A stretch of DNA of 64,000 nucleotides from Diadophis punctatus similis (GCA_023053685.1 JALIGW010000002.1:39578720-39642719), one strand, 5' to 3'. Counted from the first letter of the stretch, positions 45,558 to 57,717 are shown. A program made the numbers and translations. The notes: generated from the sequence alone by a model not told the origin.

Positions 45558-45983
45558 CAGTGATGGCGAACCTATGGCACGGGTGCCACAGGTGGCATGC
45601 GGAGCCATATCTGCCGGCACGCGAGCCATTGCCCTAGCTCAGCTCCAGTGCGCATGTGCGTGCCCGCCAGCTGATTTTTGGCTCATGCGGAGGCTCTGGG
45701 AGGGCGATTTTGGCCTCTGGAGGGCCTCCAGGGTGGTGGGGGTGGAGCGTTTTTGCCCTCCCCAAGCTCCAAGAAAGCCTCTGGAGCATGGGGAGGGCGA
45801 AAAATGGGCCTACCAGGCCCACTGGAAGTTGGGAAACAGGGGAGTGGGATGGGTCGTGCACACATGCGCAGGGGGTGGGGTGAGTGAGGGGCTTTGAATT
45901 ATGGGTGTGGGCACGCACGCGCGTGTGATAGCATGCACGTGCACTATTTCGGCACTCGAGGAAAAAAAGGTTCGCCATCACTG
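45558..45983 (+). mobile_element. non-autonomous hAT, CAGTGATGGCGAACC family, copy 3
   Basis: Perfect inverted ends (CAGTGATGGCGAACC / GGTTCGCCATCACTG) and TSD ATCTAGAT (45550-45557, 45984-45991), which is itself a palindrome. GC-rich, non-coding interior. Confidence 0.95.
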
Positions 45984-45991
45984 ATCTAGAT

Positions 45992-48687
45992 CCTAGAATC
46001 GTATGGTTTATTATTTAAATTGTTCATGTTTGTTACCATCTAATAAAAACAGGAATCCAAACCTAAAAGAGGATCTTTGTCTTACTTATGACTGGGTATA
46101 TATACATTATTACATACATGTAATAATACATTCCAAACAGTATGTGCAAATTCCAGACATTAAAAAACAATATTTATCTACACACCTGTTAGAATTTAGA
46201 CAATTTTCAAGTTTGTTTATGAAAAGGTGCACATTGCATGTTGTTTAAAGTTTAGTTAGAACAAAATCTTTCTATATCCAGTAGAGATCACAGCCAAATG
46301 AGTAGGAGATTGACACATACAGTCCACAATAGTTTTAAACGGAGAGAGCCATTACTGCATTTTAAGGTCATTTTCATTTGGAAGCAATATCCAATTTCTG
46401 AATCACGGGCTTCAATAATTTCATCAGATTACTTTTCTCACAGTGAGTTACATGAAACCAAATCACAATTAAAGCTGTTGAAGCAATACTTTATATTTGA
46501 AGCTGTTACAAGTTGAAGTCATGCACATTTTCACAGTGGTAATAATCCTTTGGCACCCCACTCACCCCCCATTTATAACAAGGCTATCAAAATTTAAAAT
46601 TATTTGCCCTATCCAATGAAGACGAATAAAGGTGTCCCAGGATAATGTTGCAGGAATGGATCCAATCTGGGTTGGTCACAGGAATCAGAGGTTTAGTCTT
46701 CCAAGCTTTTGGACTCATGCTGCAGCCCATTCTCAAGGAAATTCTCTCCAGCAAAGTGTATGCTTTGGCTACTCTGTGTGTGGTATTTATATGGTGGTTC
46801 ACTATTTTTAGTGAACAGAGGAGACAATGATGGGCATAAATATCAATGCGTGTTCAAGTACCAGCTGTCAGCATCACTGCATCCCATAAAAAAAGATTCG
46901 GGTATAATTATTATTGCAGCATATTTTTAGGACCTACAAAGGCATGCTAGGATATCAGAAAATATTCTATCATGGGAACAATGGGAAGAAAATATTCATA
47001 TATGTTTCCTACTTTCCTCCCCCCTCATCCTCATTTAGGTGATACTGAAATAAACTTGATATCATATTCTAACCGGTAAAAATCCATCTTCCTGCCTTGA
47101 ATAATATTATTGATGGGACTTCTTTTACATACATGAGAAATGAAGCAATTTTCCCATTGCTCACCATTTTTTTTTTTTGAAAATGACATTCCACCATACC
47201 ACTTCTCTCTTTTTTTCAGGTGTCTTTCTTTCTAGAACGGTTTCTGAGAAGCACATATGAATGACTATGAATTGGTAGGAGATAGGAACTTCAGTTCCAT
47301 GAATATATTTCATTCTTTCAAAATTATTACTTTAGTTTTTATTTGGAGAGGTTCTCTCCCACCTGCTCTGAATTCTATGGAATGTAAAAATCGGATCCTG
47401 CATCCTTACATCAAAGGTTTTATCCAGCCCAGTAGGCTGTAACTCTCAAAAAAATATTTATCGCCAGTATGGTTCCTTCACTTAGCTATTTTTCCCCACT
47501 GTCATTTAACAAGTATTGTACAAATATAACCACACTCTTCAACCATTAGAAAAATAGCTACCTTCCTTCCCCTGGGCAAGAAAAGAATTATTAATACTGT
47601 GTTTGTGTTATAGAGGACTCTGATTTGCCTGCTGTCTGCTGCCAAGCCCTGGAGTCTTTCAAAAACATCAATTACTCTTTATCCATAACATCTACAAGAC
47701 TTTTCACATCTGCTGTGTAGTTCATATATCCATTTTTATTCTATCTCTTATTAACATGAACTTGAAACTTCAGATCTCTCCTTGTTGTCGCTACACATTT
47801 TAAACAAATAAAATGCCATAGGTTTAGAATATTAAACATTGGTTTTATTGGTGCCAATAAACAGCATGCAATAAAGTAGAAACTAGCCAATTATAGGCGT
47901 TAGAGTCTTTTAATATGGAAATAAATACTGCAGAATATTTTAATAAATGTCTTCTGATGGTAAAACTATAAAGATAAATCTCAATTATTTATATATATAA
48001 ATAACTATTTTTATCACTATATTCCATGTATTTAATAAAGTAGACTACAGCTCATGAAAGTTTAGGTAATAATTTGTCAGTTTTAAGGTACTAAAAGATT
48101 GTTGTTTCTGCTATGCTTTAACCATCATTTTATAGTAGATAAATAGATATTTTTTTTAGGATATGGAGTCCTGTATGAACATACATTATTTATTCTAATA
48201 TTGTTTTTTTTACTCATTTAAAATGTTATCTACCAAGAGTTGTATTGCTAGTGGCTAATAAATATAATAAAGAAATAAATAAAGAGATCTGCCTATTTTA
48301 ATTAACAGCAGAAATGTACTGTGCTTCCATTAGGTCTAAAGTACTTTTTCGGAATTATTTTTTGAAGTTATGCACAAAACATTAAATAATTCATTGTAGC
48401 AAGCCAAAGTACAGTTGCCAAATAGATTTTTTACTAGCATTTCAATTCAATATTTTTTTTTCCAAATTCATCTGAAGGTAATATCTCTGAAAAATGTCAC
48501 AGAAACACTAGCATTTAGTTGCTAATGGAAATTTGGTCTTCTCCTGCAGAACATTTATATGAGGAGAAACATTTTTTGCTATCCTGGTCACCTCTACACC
48601 TCGCAAAGCAAACATCTGCCATAAGGAACATTCTCTCTCCTATAGCATTTATGTAGATTAGAATTCTGCATGATTATGGTTTTAAAA
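45992..48687. other. 2.7-kb stretch with no firm feature
   Basis: 46640-46870 reads like an interspersed repeat (CAGCCCATTCTCAAGGAAATT, GCAAAGTGTATGC, GTATTTATATGGTGGTTCAC), but I cannot assign it. A 7-bp stem (GTTCACT/AGTGAAC) sits at about 46797-46816. The rest is AT-rich. Confidence 0.35.
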
Positions 48688-48890
48688 GGCCAGTTTGGTG
48701 TGGTGGTTAAGGTATCAAATCAAACTGAGATTACTAGTTCCATCTTAGGCAGGAAGCCAGCTGACTGACCTTGAGCCAGATGCTCTCTCATTCTCATTCT
48801 CTCAGTCCTAAAAAAACTTCCCAAAAACTTCCCAAAAAAATTGCAAGGACTTGTCCAAACAACAACTAGGAGTCAACACTGATTTGAAAG
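48688..48890 (+). mobile_element. Sauria-type SINE
   Basis: GGCCAGTTTGGTGTGGTGGT (A box), TTAGGCAGGAAGCCAGCTGA, CTGACCTTGAGCCAGATG, and a BovB-like 3' end AACTAGGAGTCAACACTGAT then TTGAAAGCACA, running into (CA)n. Confidence 0.8.
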
Positions 48891-48892
48891 CA

Positions 48893-48902
48893 CAAACACA
48901 CA

Positions 48903-48948
<46 letters not shown>
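48893..48948. repeat. (CA)n microsatellite
   Basis: About 27 CA units with one TA interruption; it follows the SINE tail directly. Confidence 0.97.
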
Positions 48949-48954
<6 letters not shown>

Positions 48955-49042
48955 TTGTGGATCACAGCCACTACACACAAGAAACAATTCTGCCATATCA
49001 GCAACTTCTATCCTTGTTAGTTGAATACATTGAGATATATGG

Positions 49043-49952
49043 CAGGGGTGTCAATCTCACGTCATCACGGTAGTGTCACGTCAGTGGTGGGTTCCTACAG
49101 GTGCGGTCCACTCTATAGCACCGATAGCGGCCCGCTGGTGATGTCACAGTACCGGTGCAGTCAGTTGCCTGTGCCCGGGCGCCGCCATTTTTTTTAAAAA
49201 AAACATTAATTTTTTTTAAAAAAAATTCTTTTGCGCATGCCCAGAAGCCGAGCTTCTGGCACTGCGCATGCGCTGCCTTCCTACCCCACAGTGAGTCCAA
49301 GCAGGAGAGGATGGTTGAGGGAGCGCGTGAGACGCTGAAAGAACGGGGAGCAGGAGCTATCTCCATTCCCCTCCCTTCAGCAGTCCGAGAAGCCACGAAC
49401 GTGCGGTGATGATCCCAGGCATTTTTGCACGTTTGAGGCTTCTCGAGCTGCTGAAGGGAGTGGGAATGGACGGCAGGACCTATCTCAGTTCCCCTCCCTT
49501 CAGCAGTCCGAGAAGCCACGAACGCACGGTGATGATCCCAGGCATTTTCGCACGTTCGAGGCTTTTCAAGCTGCTGAGGGGAGGGGGAACAGGTGGCAGG
49601 AGCCTAGGATCATCAAATGGGGAGAAGCATTCAGGCCGGACGGAGCCCCCTAGAAAAACCGCTGCCGTGGTCTTGCTGCTCCTACTGCGGGGGGCTGTGT
49701 TGCAGGTGGGCAATGCCCACCCCCGCTTCTCCGGCCGCTGCCAAGCTCCCGAGGCCCACGCCCACCCGGTCACATGGCTGGCAAGCCACATCCACAAAAT
49801 AAGCCACGCCCACAGAGTGGTAGTAAAAAAATTAGAAACCCGCTCCTGCGTCACGTGATATATCAGGACTTTTCCCCCCTTTGCTAAACCGGATGTGGCC
49901 ATGGCCAGTGTGTGATCCATCCGGGCCACCGCCCGGGAGTTTGACAGCCCTG
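49043..49952 (+). mobile_element. hAT, GTTTGACACCCCTG family, interrupted by another hAT
   Basis: Outer ends CAGGGGTGTCAATCTCACG and GAGTTTGACAGCCCTG, perfect 8-bp TSD ATATATGG (49035-49042, 49953-49960). Its own sequence is only 49043-49081 and 49857-49952 plus the duplicated 8-mer, about 140 bp. The interior matches 38573-38703. The element at 49082-49848 sits inside it. Confidence 0.93.
49082..49848. mobile_element. hAT, ACCGGT-type long subfamily, nested in a hAT
   Basis: Starts CAGTGGTGGGTTCC and ends AGAAACCCGCTCCTG, with TSD TGTCACGT / CGTCACGT (49074-49081, 49849-49856; 7 of 8) drawn from the outer hAT. Internally a ~125-bp unit (CCCCTCCCTTCAGCAGTCCG ... GAGGCTTCTCGAGCTGCTGA) is repeated twice in tandem at about 49352-49590. 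The right part has the CACGCCCACAGAGTGG module. No transposase. Confidence 0.92.
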
Positions 49953-49960
49953 ATATATGG

Positions 49961-50161
49961 GATCATGCAATAGAAACACGTTCCTATTTGCATTAAGCAA
50001 ATGACATTTGGAAAAAAATAATATCTTAAGAACAGTTTTGCCCACATACACCCTAGTCAGTTGTGAGAAATGGAACCTTATTCTTGTAAGAAATAAGACA
50101 TGTAACAAGAGCCATGGCACAGCCATCTTTATTATGACATATTATATTGTATAACCAAAAT
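49961..50161. other. no recognised feature
   Basis: Short AT-rich spacer between the hAT pair and the LTR candidate. Confidence 0.4.
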
Positions 50162-50171
50162 GTATTTTCTG

Positions 50172-50599
50172 CATGTCAGCTTTCTTTGTCTGCTGTTCTG
50201 TTCTCATAAATAGGATATGTTTGTGCTTAGAGATGAAGTATTTATGCTGAGAGAGTGTGAGAGAGGAACATGCTGACTTAGATAGAGGAAGTGTGCAAAT
50301 GATGTAAAGTTTTAGGGAATTTCCAAGCTGGAAAACACCAGAATAGACTGCCAAGGTGTTACATAAGGGGGGGGGGAGTTGAACAATAGGATGGGAGGAG
50401 TAAGATTTGTTATTTCCCAAAGACATGGTTTTGTATTTATACGCTGTGCCCATATGATGATGATGCCTCTTTTGATTCGGAGACTTCATAATTCTCCGTT
50501 CATTTGGGGACCTTTTGCAAAAGAAACAAAAATAAACTGGTTTTTTTAATTGTTCCTTTGGACTCCTGTTGATTTCCTTGGTGGACTTTTCTCATATCA
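50172..50599 (+). mobile_element. candidate ERV-type solo LTR
   Basis: Promoter- and poly(A)-like signals are in LTR order: GTATTTATACGC near 50433-50444 and AATAAA at 50531-50536, then a T-rich U5-like stretch ending CTCATATCA. The 10-mer GTATTTTCTG flanks it at 50162-50171 and 50600-50609, longer than a normal retroviral TSD (4-6 bp). The left end reads CATGTCAGC, so the TG start may be two bases in. No internal retroviral sequence is present. Confidence 0.5.
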
Positions 50600-50609
50600 G
50601 TATTTTCTG

Positions 50610-50915
50610 AGATGCAAGGAAGTGTGAATCTTGTTACTGAGACATTTCTATAAATAAATAAAAAATCTCTCAGTAACCAAAGAAGTGTGTTTGGATAAGG
50701 AAAAAAAACTTAAAACAAATGGCCCTGGAGTCATATTTGATTCCTGACTTCATTTATTCAGTTTTTGAATATATACTGTATATTTAATTTTGCACACTTT
50801 TGGATACTTCCTTTATTCATTATAAAGACAATACTTTTGCCTTCCAGGATCTTAAAATATGTATTAATGCATGAAACATATACTGATCATACCATTTGTT
50901 ATCAGCTATTAAATG
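50610..50915. other. no recognised feature
   Basis: AT-rich unique sequence. Confidence 0.4.
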
Positions 50916-50974
50916 TATAGTTAATATAGAAGCCTGTAGTTAATATAGAAGCCTGAAGTATAGTTAATATAGAA
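50916..50974. repeat. three tandem copies of an AGTTAATATAGAAGCCTG-like unit
   Basis: Units of about 18-23 bp starting at 50919, 50938 and 50961, ending at the hAT boundary. Confidence 0.8.
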
Positions 50975-51262
50975 ATTCCTCTTACCTGGCTACCGGTGCG
51001 CATCATCACATTTTGCACGATTTTGCTTCCGCACATCTCACGAAATCTCATGAGGGGATGTGAACCTGCGTGCAATTTTGGTGAGAGATTTTGCTTCCGC
51101 GCATGCGCAGGAAGCAAAAAAAGGCCAAAAACTCAGAAAAAAAGATGGCCCCGTGCAACAGACTGGTGAAGACGGCACCGGAGCTGTCGCGCGCAAATTG
51201 CACAATTGGCGGGTCCCTACCGGAACGGCGCACTGGACCGCACTGGTAGGAACACACCACTG
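50975..51262 (-). mobile_element. non-autonomous hAT, ACCGGT-type family, copy with worn left end
   Basis: Right end GGTAGGAACACACCACTG is the inverse of CAGTGGTGTGTTCC-type starts. The left side ATTCCTCTTACCTGGCTACC resembles the family right end inverted (GGTTCC...GCTACCGGTGCGCAT). Interior has CTTCCGCGCATGCGCAGGAAG, a near-perfect palindrome. TSD not found. Confidence 0.72.
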
Positions 51263-52294
51263 AGACTGATGCTCAAATTACTTATTTCAACAGTTGTATT
51301 TATTTCCCACCACTCTTCTAGGAATTCAAAAGGACAGTCATCATATTCTATTTCCCAATTTTACCCATAACAAGTCTGGGTTAGTAGAGAATGAGTAGTT
51401 CCAAACTAGCCAATGAGATTTCATGGTTCAAAAGTTATTTGAATCCACATCTTCCTGCTTCTAGTCCAAAATCATATACTAGACTGGAGTAGTTTGACTT
51501 TTTAAAAAATATCTCTAATATGCATCAGATTTAGCCAATTATAAATCCAGTCCTAGTTTGACCTCTTTTTTTAACCTTCTGCAATCAACACTGGATTGTC
51601 CTTCCTCAGTCACTTCATTCAATGGAATCATAATTATGCATGTCTTTAATTCCATTCTGAAGTGTCCCAGGAAAAATCAATTAATTCAATAATACATTTC
51701 AATGTGCCCACATTTCTAAGCAGAGGAAACTAAAATATATTTTTCATTTCATGCAATTCTCAAAGTTTTCAAAAAGTAGTCAGTGGCTGTGATTCACTTC
51801 ATGAAAAAAAAAGAGATGTCTATTACGAAAATAAATTGAAATCTATCCACTTGTCAGAATTTCCAGAAGCTGCATTAATAACTGAAATCGTGTCCTTTAT
51901 CATAAAATGGAAATTACCATGAAGTAAAACCTATTAAATTAAGCAGCATAGTATTATGCAATTAGTAAAAAAGAAAAAAAAATCATGTACTTCTGCTTAC
52001 TGAATTCAAGAAATATAGAGTACAGGATAGCTAAATCAAGAGCAAGGAAATTTGAGTTACAGGAATTAAATCAAGTGCCATCCAATTTTAGCTTTAAAAA
52101 AAATCAATATTACATACACCTAACATCAGTAAACCTTAACATCAAAACTTCAATTTTAAAGAGTCATTTACTTATATTATGCCTGCTTGTTTATATAAAT
52201 TTTAAATATAGAACACATAGCTATACTTGAAGTATTGTCCTATAAATGGAAAAGATTGTTAAATAATGGTTCGATTCTGATCAGTGACTAGAGA
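51263..52294. other. no recognised feature
   Basis: AT-rich unique sequence. Confidence 0.4.
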
Positions 52295-52417
52295 AGAGAG
52301 GGGAGGGGGAGGGGAGGAGAGGAGAGGAGAGGAGAGGAGAAGAGAAGAGAAGAGAAGAGAAGAGAAGAGAAGAGAAGAGAAGAGAAGAGAAGAGAAGAGA
52401 AGAGAAGAGAAGAGAAA
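52295..52417. repeat. (GAGAA)n / (GGAGA)n pentamer array
   Basis: GGAGA units at the left change to about 19 GAGAA units at the right; purine-only strand for over 120 bases. Confidence 0.97.
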
Positions 52418-53693
52418 ATATTTTTATGGAAGTGAACTTTCTTCAACAAGTAAACTACTATAAGTACAATAAGTATCTATAAACACATAGATAAAAATTT
52501 AGTTGATATACATCTCCTGGTTTTATTCTGAAAGAAAATGTAAGTTTTCCTCTAGCTGACACCATTTCTAATTTCTATAGGATGTAGGATATAGATATTA
52601 CATAATAATTCAAGTAACACAAAATGAAATATATTCTAATTCATAGATATAATTTTTTCGTAATAGGTTACACACAAGAGTTAAGTGCTCTGTGAAAGAA
52701 AAAAGGCTGAGAGAAAGAAAAGAGAAAAATATGGTGCAAACAGTAATCTATTCTATTGAAAACTGATTATACACCAAGAACAAAATAATAGATAAGGCAT
52801 AGATTAATCTTTTTTTCCTTTATCAGTATTGCTGGCTACAGTTTTGTTTATTGCCTTTTTTCATACTTTATCTGTATATTGATGAATTTATATAAAGGCA
52901 TCTCAAAAATATTGGTTTTTATTCAAGGTTTTTCAAGGTCTAAATCAAAACACACACAATAACAGAATTACCAAATAGGCTGGCAAGTCTTATATTTTTG
53001 TTTTGCCTCTCACATTTTTTGCTGAAACTAATATGTGGCTAAAGAAAATCATAAAAGGATTTTTTCCCCTATGAAAATCCTGTATAGTCTCTATGTAAAA
53101 CGATTCTTTCTATGAAAAGGAATTATAATGCTCAATTATTCTGAATGTGCCTGTGAACATTTTTAATATTTATATCACTTATGTGATATTCAAAGATTAT
53201 AAATAATGAAGGTAAAAGGTTGGAAGATCTAAAACAGGCATATTATTTGAGCATTATAATTATGATAACCTTATCTAATGGCAGTTGTATTCCTCAGAAC
53301 TGCTTCCTTATTTAACCACCCCAAAACTATTTGATTTCTATATTGGATCAGTAGTATTATATAAATGCCACACAGAAACTACTACGGTATGTATGCAAAA
53401 TGTAAGGCTAGAAAGCATTAAACTCTGCCAGTGTCAAATTACTATGAAGTAGAATGCTCATAGTTGCTATTTGTCATTTTGGGGACTGTATACATGTGTG
53501 TCTCATCTGTATGGTTGAAAGTCACCCAGCTCCAAGACTGAGCAGGAAACTTAAACCTAGACCTCTGTGAAACCAAGGTACTGATGAAGTATAAGATAAA
53601 ATTATTAATTGTTAAAAGAGGGGAAAAATCAAACAGGAAAGTATAAATATAAACAGGGAAGACCTCAAGGAAGCAAAGATAAAGGTGTAATAT
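52418..53693. other. no recognised feature
   Basis: AT-rich unique sequence. Confidence 0.4.
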
Positions 53694-53744
53694 TCACACA
53701 ATCAATCTTTTGGTTCTTTTAAAATCAGAACAAAAAGACATACA

Positions 53745-54018
53745 GAGAAGTGTATGGAATGATGCCTGGAATGCACTACCTGACTCTGTGGTTTCTTCCC
53801 CAAATCCCAAAAATTTTAACCTTAGACTGTCTACAGTCGACCTCTCCCCTTTTCTAAGAGGTCTATAAGGGGCGTGCATAAGCGCACCACTGTGCCTACT
53901 GTCCCTGTCCTACTGTCCTATTGTCCTCTTTTATCGTTACTTTTTACTTATGTTTATACAAACTACTACTATCCTATACATGTTTGACAAATAAATAAAT
54001 AAAATAAATAAATAAATG
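53745..54018 (+). mobile_element. LINE ORF2 terminus and 3' tail
   Basis: The plus frame ends VWNDAWNALPDSVVSSPNPK, NFNLRLSTVDLSPFLRGL, then TAA. LINE ORF2 proteins of CR1/L2-related clades end with this WNaLPdsv...sp...F...L pattern. A ~140-base untranslated part and a (TAAA)n tail (53988-54017) follow. Clade is uncertain; the frame is intact over the last ~45 codons. Confidence 0.72.
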
Positions 54019-54054
54019 TCCTACTGCTTAACAAATTAGTTAGATTTCCCAGGA

Positions 54055-54459
54055 CAGTGATGCCGAACATTTTTTTCCTTGGGTGCCAAAAGCAAGCGCG
54101 CAAGCGCTATTGCACACGCTCAAGTGCCATACCCATAATTCAATGCTGCCCCACCCCCCCATACATGTGCACACGATCCTCCCCACTCCCCTGTTTCCTG
54201 ACTTTGGGTGGCCCAGTAGGTCCGTTTTTTTGCCCTCCCCAGGCTCCAGAAGCTTCCCTAGAGCAAAAACGCCCTCTCCCACCCCCCAGAGGCCCTCCAG
54301 AGGCTGAAAATGCCCTCCCAGAGCCTCCACGTAAGCCGAAAATCAGCTAGCCAGTGCGCACATACGTGCTGGAGCTGAGCTAGGGCAACGGCTCACGTGC
54401 CAGCAGATATGGCTCTGTGTGCCACCTGTGGCACGCGTGCCATGGGTTCCCCATCACTG
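54055..54459 (-). mobile_element. non-autonomous hAT, CAGTGATGGCGAACC family, copy 4
   Basis: Ends CAGTGATGCCGAACA and GGTTCCCCATCACTG, TSD TCCCAGGA / TCCTAGGA (7 of 8; 54047-54054, 54460-54467). Opposite orientation to copies 1 and 3 and more diverged. Confidence 0.92.
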
Positions 54460-54467
54460 TCCTAGGA

Positions 54468-55225
54468 GATGAAACCTATGCCTTTTCTTGCTTGGGTAAA
54501 ATAGAATAAATGAATACAATGGCAATTTCCAGAAAAATGGCTGGATTGATTTGTCTCACAAACAAATAGGATGCCTTATTAGTAAATTTCATGGAGCAAA
54601 ATCTGCTTCATGAAATGCATAAAGTATTTTCTTCCAGTTTTTCTATACTGCATATATGTGGATTAGATAATGCATGCAAACAAACAAACCGCTCTTTCCC
54701 TCTTTCCACACCAGTGATCTTCCAAATAGAAAACTGGCTCCAAATCTCGCATCTTCCACTCTTACTGAACCTATAGAAAAATAGGCTATCAGAAACACCA
54801 TATTTAAGTACCTGGCTGTTCAACACTATAAGCAGTTAAGCTATGCAATGCAATATGAAAGATGCAATATTGGAAACTTCATTGAGGGAATTATAATAGT
54901 CTGCATAGTTATGGCTATAAAAGATTTTTGTGAGTTTTATTGCATTTAAGCCAACTGTGCCTACACAGTACAAAAAGAATAAGAAAAGATATTTCAGAAT
55001 TAATTCTACTTTGGTTTATATCCAGTTTCTGTGCTAATATTATACTCAAATGAGTTGAAGATGATATTAGACATGGAAAGACTTTAAAATGTTTCAGATT
55101 CAGAAAATAGAATCGTAGCCCTCTTTATCATTTAGTGGGCAGTATGATTGAATGCTATATTAATGTGCTGTGAGATGGATACAGACAATAATTTCAAGAG
55201 AATATAGTAGCTATGGAGAAAGAGT
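54468..55225. other. no recognised feature
   Basis: AT-rich unique sequence. Confidence 0.4.
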
Positions 55226-55227
55226 TA

Positions 55228-56118
55228 CCGTATTTTTCGGAGTATAAGACGCACTGAAGTATAAGACACACCTTAGTTTTGGGGGAGGAAAACAAGGAAA
55301 AAAGGCCTCTGCCTCCCAGCAATTTGCCAAACAGCAAACAGTACAGATGATATACACTGTTTGCTGTGTATTTCTGTGCATGTGTGCCTGACCCATAGAA
55401 ATAGCAAAGAATTGGAGAAATGTACATTATGGCAGTATATTAATGCCAGAAAGTTTTCTTAAATGTAGTCACACTAACTCCTCCCAATTATTTTAATAGA
55501 TCTACTCTAAACATGACTAAGTCAGGGTTTAACTCAGCTGCCTTATCTTAATACTAAAACAGGACACTGTTACATTTCAGATTATACTTTTACAGATCTT
55601 TAAATTTCATGTGGCTTTCTGGAAGTATAGTTATTCTCTGCTATTTAAAAGAAGATACAATAGCACTGGGCCTCTTCAGATCAAGCATTTATTTTAAAAA
55701 GCTTCTTCATTTTGTTAAGTTGTCTAGAACAATAATAAAGCAGTCTTTAAAAAATAAGTCTAATAATTTGAACATTCTATAGACATTTATAGTTATTTAC
55801 TTACCTCCTTGCAGTTTCAGCAGTCCAACATTGCCAGCAGTCTACCTCCCAGCAATTTGCCTCCTTGCTAGTTTCACTTTCACTTCTAGCATGTGGCCTG
55901 CCTGTGCTGAATCAGCTGTAGGTCTGGAGGCAGATAATCACTTCCTTGTGCTAATCAGGTTCTGCAAGCTGTTTGCTGCAAGGAGGTAAATTGCTGGGAG
56001 GCAGAGGCCAAAGGATGGGGGTGGCTGGGTGGCGCTACATTCGGTATATAAGACACACCCAAGTTTTCACCCTCTTTTTGGGGATAAAAAGGTGCGTCTT
56101 ATACTCCGAAAAATACAG
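55228..56118. mobile_element. TA-target MITE, CCGTATTTTTCGG family, 891 bp
   Basis: Ends CCGTATTTTTCGGAGTATAA and TTATACTCCGAAAAATACAG are inverted copies flanked by TA (55226-55227, 56119-56120). Subterminal GAGTATAAGACGCAC-type units are doubled at the left and inverted at the right (GTATATAAGACACACC, GGTGCGTCTTATACTCC). The interior is non-coding and shared with 59621-60621. The ends fit a Tc1/mariner-like TA preference, but the superfamily is unproven. Confidence 0.88.
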
Positions 56119-56385
56119 TATATAACCTGAAGAGAAACCAATTAATAAAAGTACTCATTAGTGAGATGGATGAACATCCAACAAATAGTAACAAACAAGG
56201 ATGATTGTGGCATTTTGTTTTTCACTCTTCGCTACCGAATTATAATAAAAGGAAAGTAGTTCGATATTGTGCTTTGTTTCTTTTTGATAAACATTGGCCA
56301 TAAAGTCGCAATTATTCCATTCTTCAGTGAGAGGTTTTTGCTTTATTGAGAAAATAATCTTCAGTTTTTAGCCTAGCTAGACAAC

Positions 56386-56731
56386 CAGAGGTGGGTTCTT
56401 CCCAGTTCGGACCGGTTCGCCTGAACCGGCAGCAAGCCGCTGGTGATGTCATGATGATGTCACAGAACCGGTTCTGTCGGTGCTGGTCCGTGGACGCCGC
56501 CATCTTTTTTTGGGGATTTTTTTTGGAATTTGTTTTGGGAATTTTGGGGGGGAATTTTTTTCCGGGTTTTTTTTCTTCTGCGCATGCACAGAAGCCGGGT
56601 TTCCAGCACTGCACATGCATCACCATCTTGTTTTCAGCTTTTTAGGGGGTGGGAATTTTTTATTTTTATTTTTCGGCACTGTGCATGCGAGGAAGCGAAC
56701 CAGCAGCAAGGTAATTTAGAACTCACCCCTG
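56386..56731. mobile_element. non-autonomous hAT, ACCGGT-type family, copy 6
   Basis: Starts CAGAGGTGGGTTCTTCCC and ends TAGAACTCACCCCTG, perfect 8-bp TSD TAGACAAC (56378-56385, 56732-56739). The interior has GGACCGGTTCGCCTGAACCGG and a G/T-rich TTTTGGGGG stretch. Confidence 0.95.
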
Positions 56732-56739
56732 TAGACAAC

Positions 56740-57139
56740 CCATCATTTCATCATTTCAGAAATATTTCCTTACCCAAACAGAGAAACAAAATTACCATGG
56801 GTAAATTGCTATTGGCTTGAAAATTAAAGAAGTAAACATCAGTTTATTAAAGAAGAAAGAGGTGTAGCAAGAGGAAATGTAAATGCCTTTCATTTAACAA
56901 AGGATGTATCATCACCTCCTGCTGACTTTCTTATTGACTTATGGAAAGCTGACAGGGAATGTTGGAAATAATGATAACATGACCATGGCTGGACCACAGT
57001 GACAAGACAGTGTGGCAGCATGGCAGCTTTGAAGGGACCACAACTTTGCTAAATTTCAATCTCCCAGGTAATAGGTTCCAGATTTTGGATGCATTCTTTA
57101 AGTTAGTCCATTTTTTAAAGATTTTTTTAAATCCAGTTT
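56740..57139. other. no recognised feature
   Basis: AT-rich unique sequence. Confidence 0.4.
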
Positions 57140-57355
57140 TTATTATTTTTTAACTCAAGACAACAAGCATACTTAATACTCCTTCTTCCTATTTTCCCCA
57201 CAACAACAACAACCCTGTGAGTTAATTTGGGCTGAGAGTATGTGTGAGTCTGGCTCAAAGTCACTCAGCCAGTTTTCATGCCTAAGGCAGAACTAAAACT
57301 AAAAAGGCACCTGGTTTCTAGCCAGGTGCCTTAACCACTAAAACAAAATGGATCT
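57140..57355 (-). mobile_element. Sauria-type SINE, minus strand
   Basis: On the minus strand: TAGTGGTTAAGGCACCTGGC (head with A box), TAGTTCTGCCTTAGGCATGA, GGCTGAGTGACTTTGAGCCA, and a CAGGGTTGTTGTTGTTGTGG-type region before the tail. AGGCACCTGG...CCAGGTGCCT forms an internal palindrome. Confidence 0.8.
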
Positions 57356-57717
57356 ACTTTGATTCAAAACTTTTCCCAGGATGCACTGTTTCACCAGTTA
57401 TTTTCATTGAAAAAGGATGGAGCAGTCTGTCCTTAATGTTTTTTCTCAGCTTGAGTTGTGTTTTGTAGAATCATGGAGGTTGCCTTAAGGTAAGCATTTG
57501 GAAGCTGCAATAAAAACAAAAAGGGCTTAAAGAATGCTTTCAACGAGATAATATTAGGAAGAAACTCAGGCTGGCTCTGCCATAACTCACTGGGATATAG
57601 GAAAGAGAGGTGGAAAAGCTCAATAACATTCTAATAGAAGAAAATCTCTGATGAAAACTCCTTAATCTTACAGTATAACATATATACAAATTCAACCATT
57701 TATTAGCATCCTGAATC
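57356..57717. other. no recognised feature
   Basis: AT-rich; may include upstream PLE sequence too worn to recognise. Confidence 0.35.

Noticed and set aside
53694..53879. Minus-strand frame over 53.7-53.9 kb
   Set aside because: Shadow of the plus-strand LINE ORF2 terminus.
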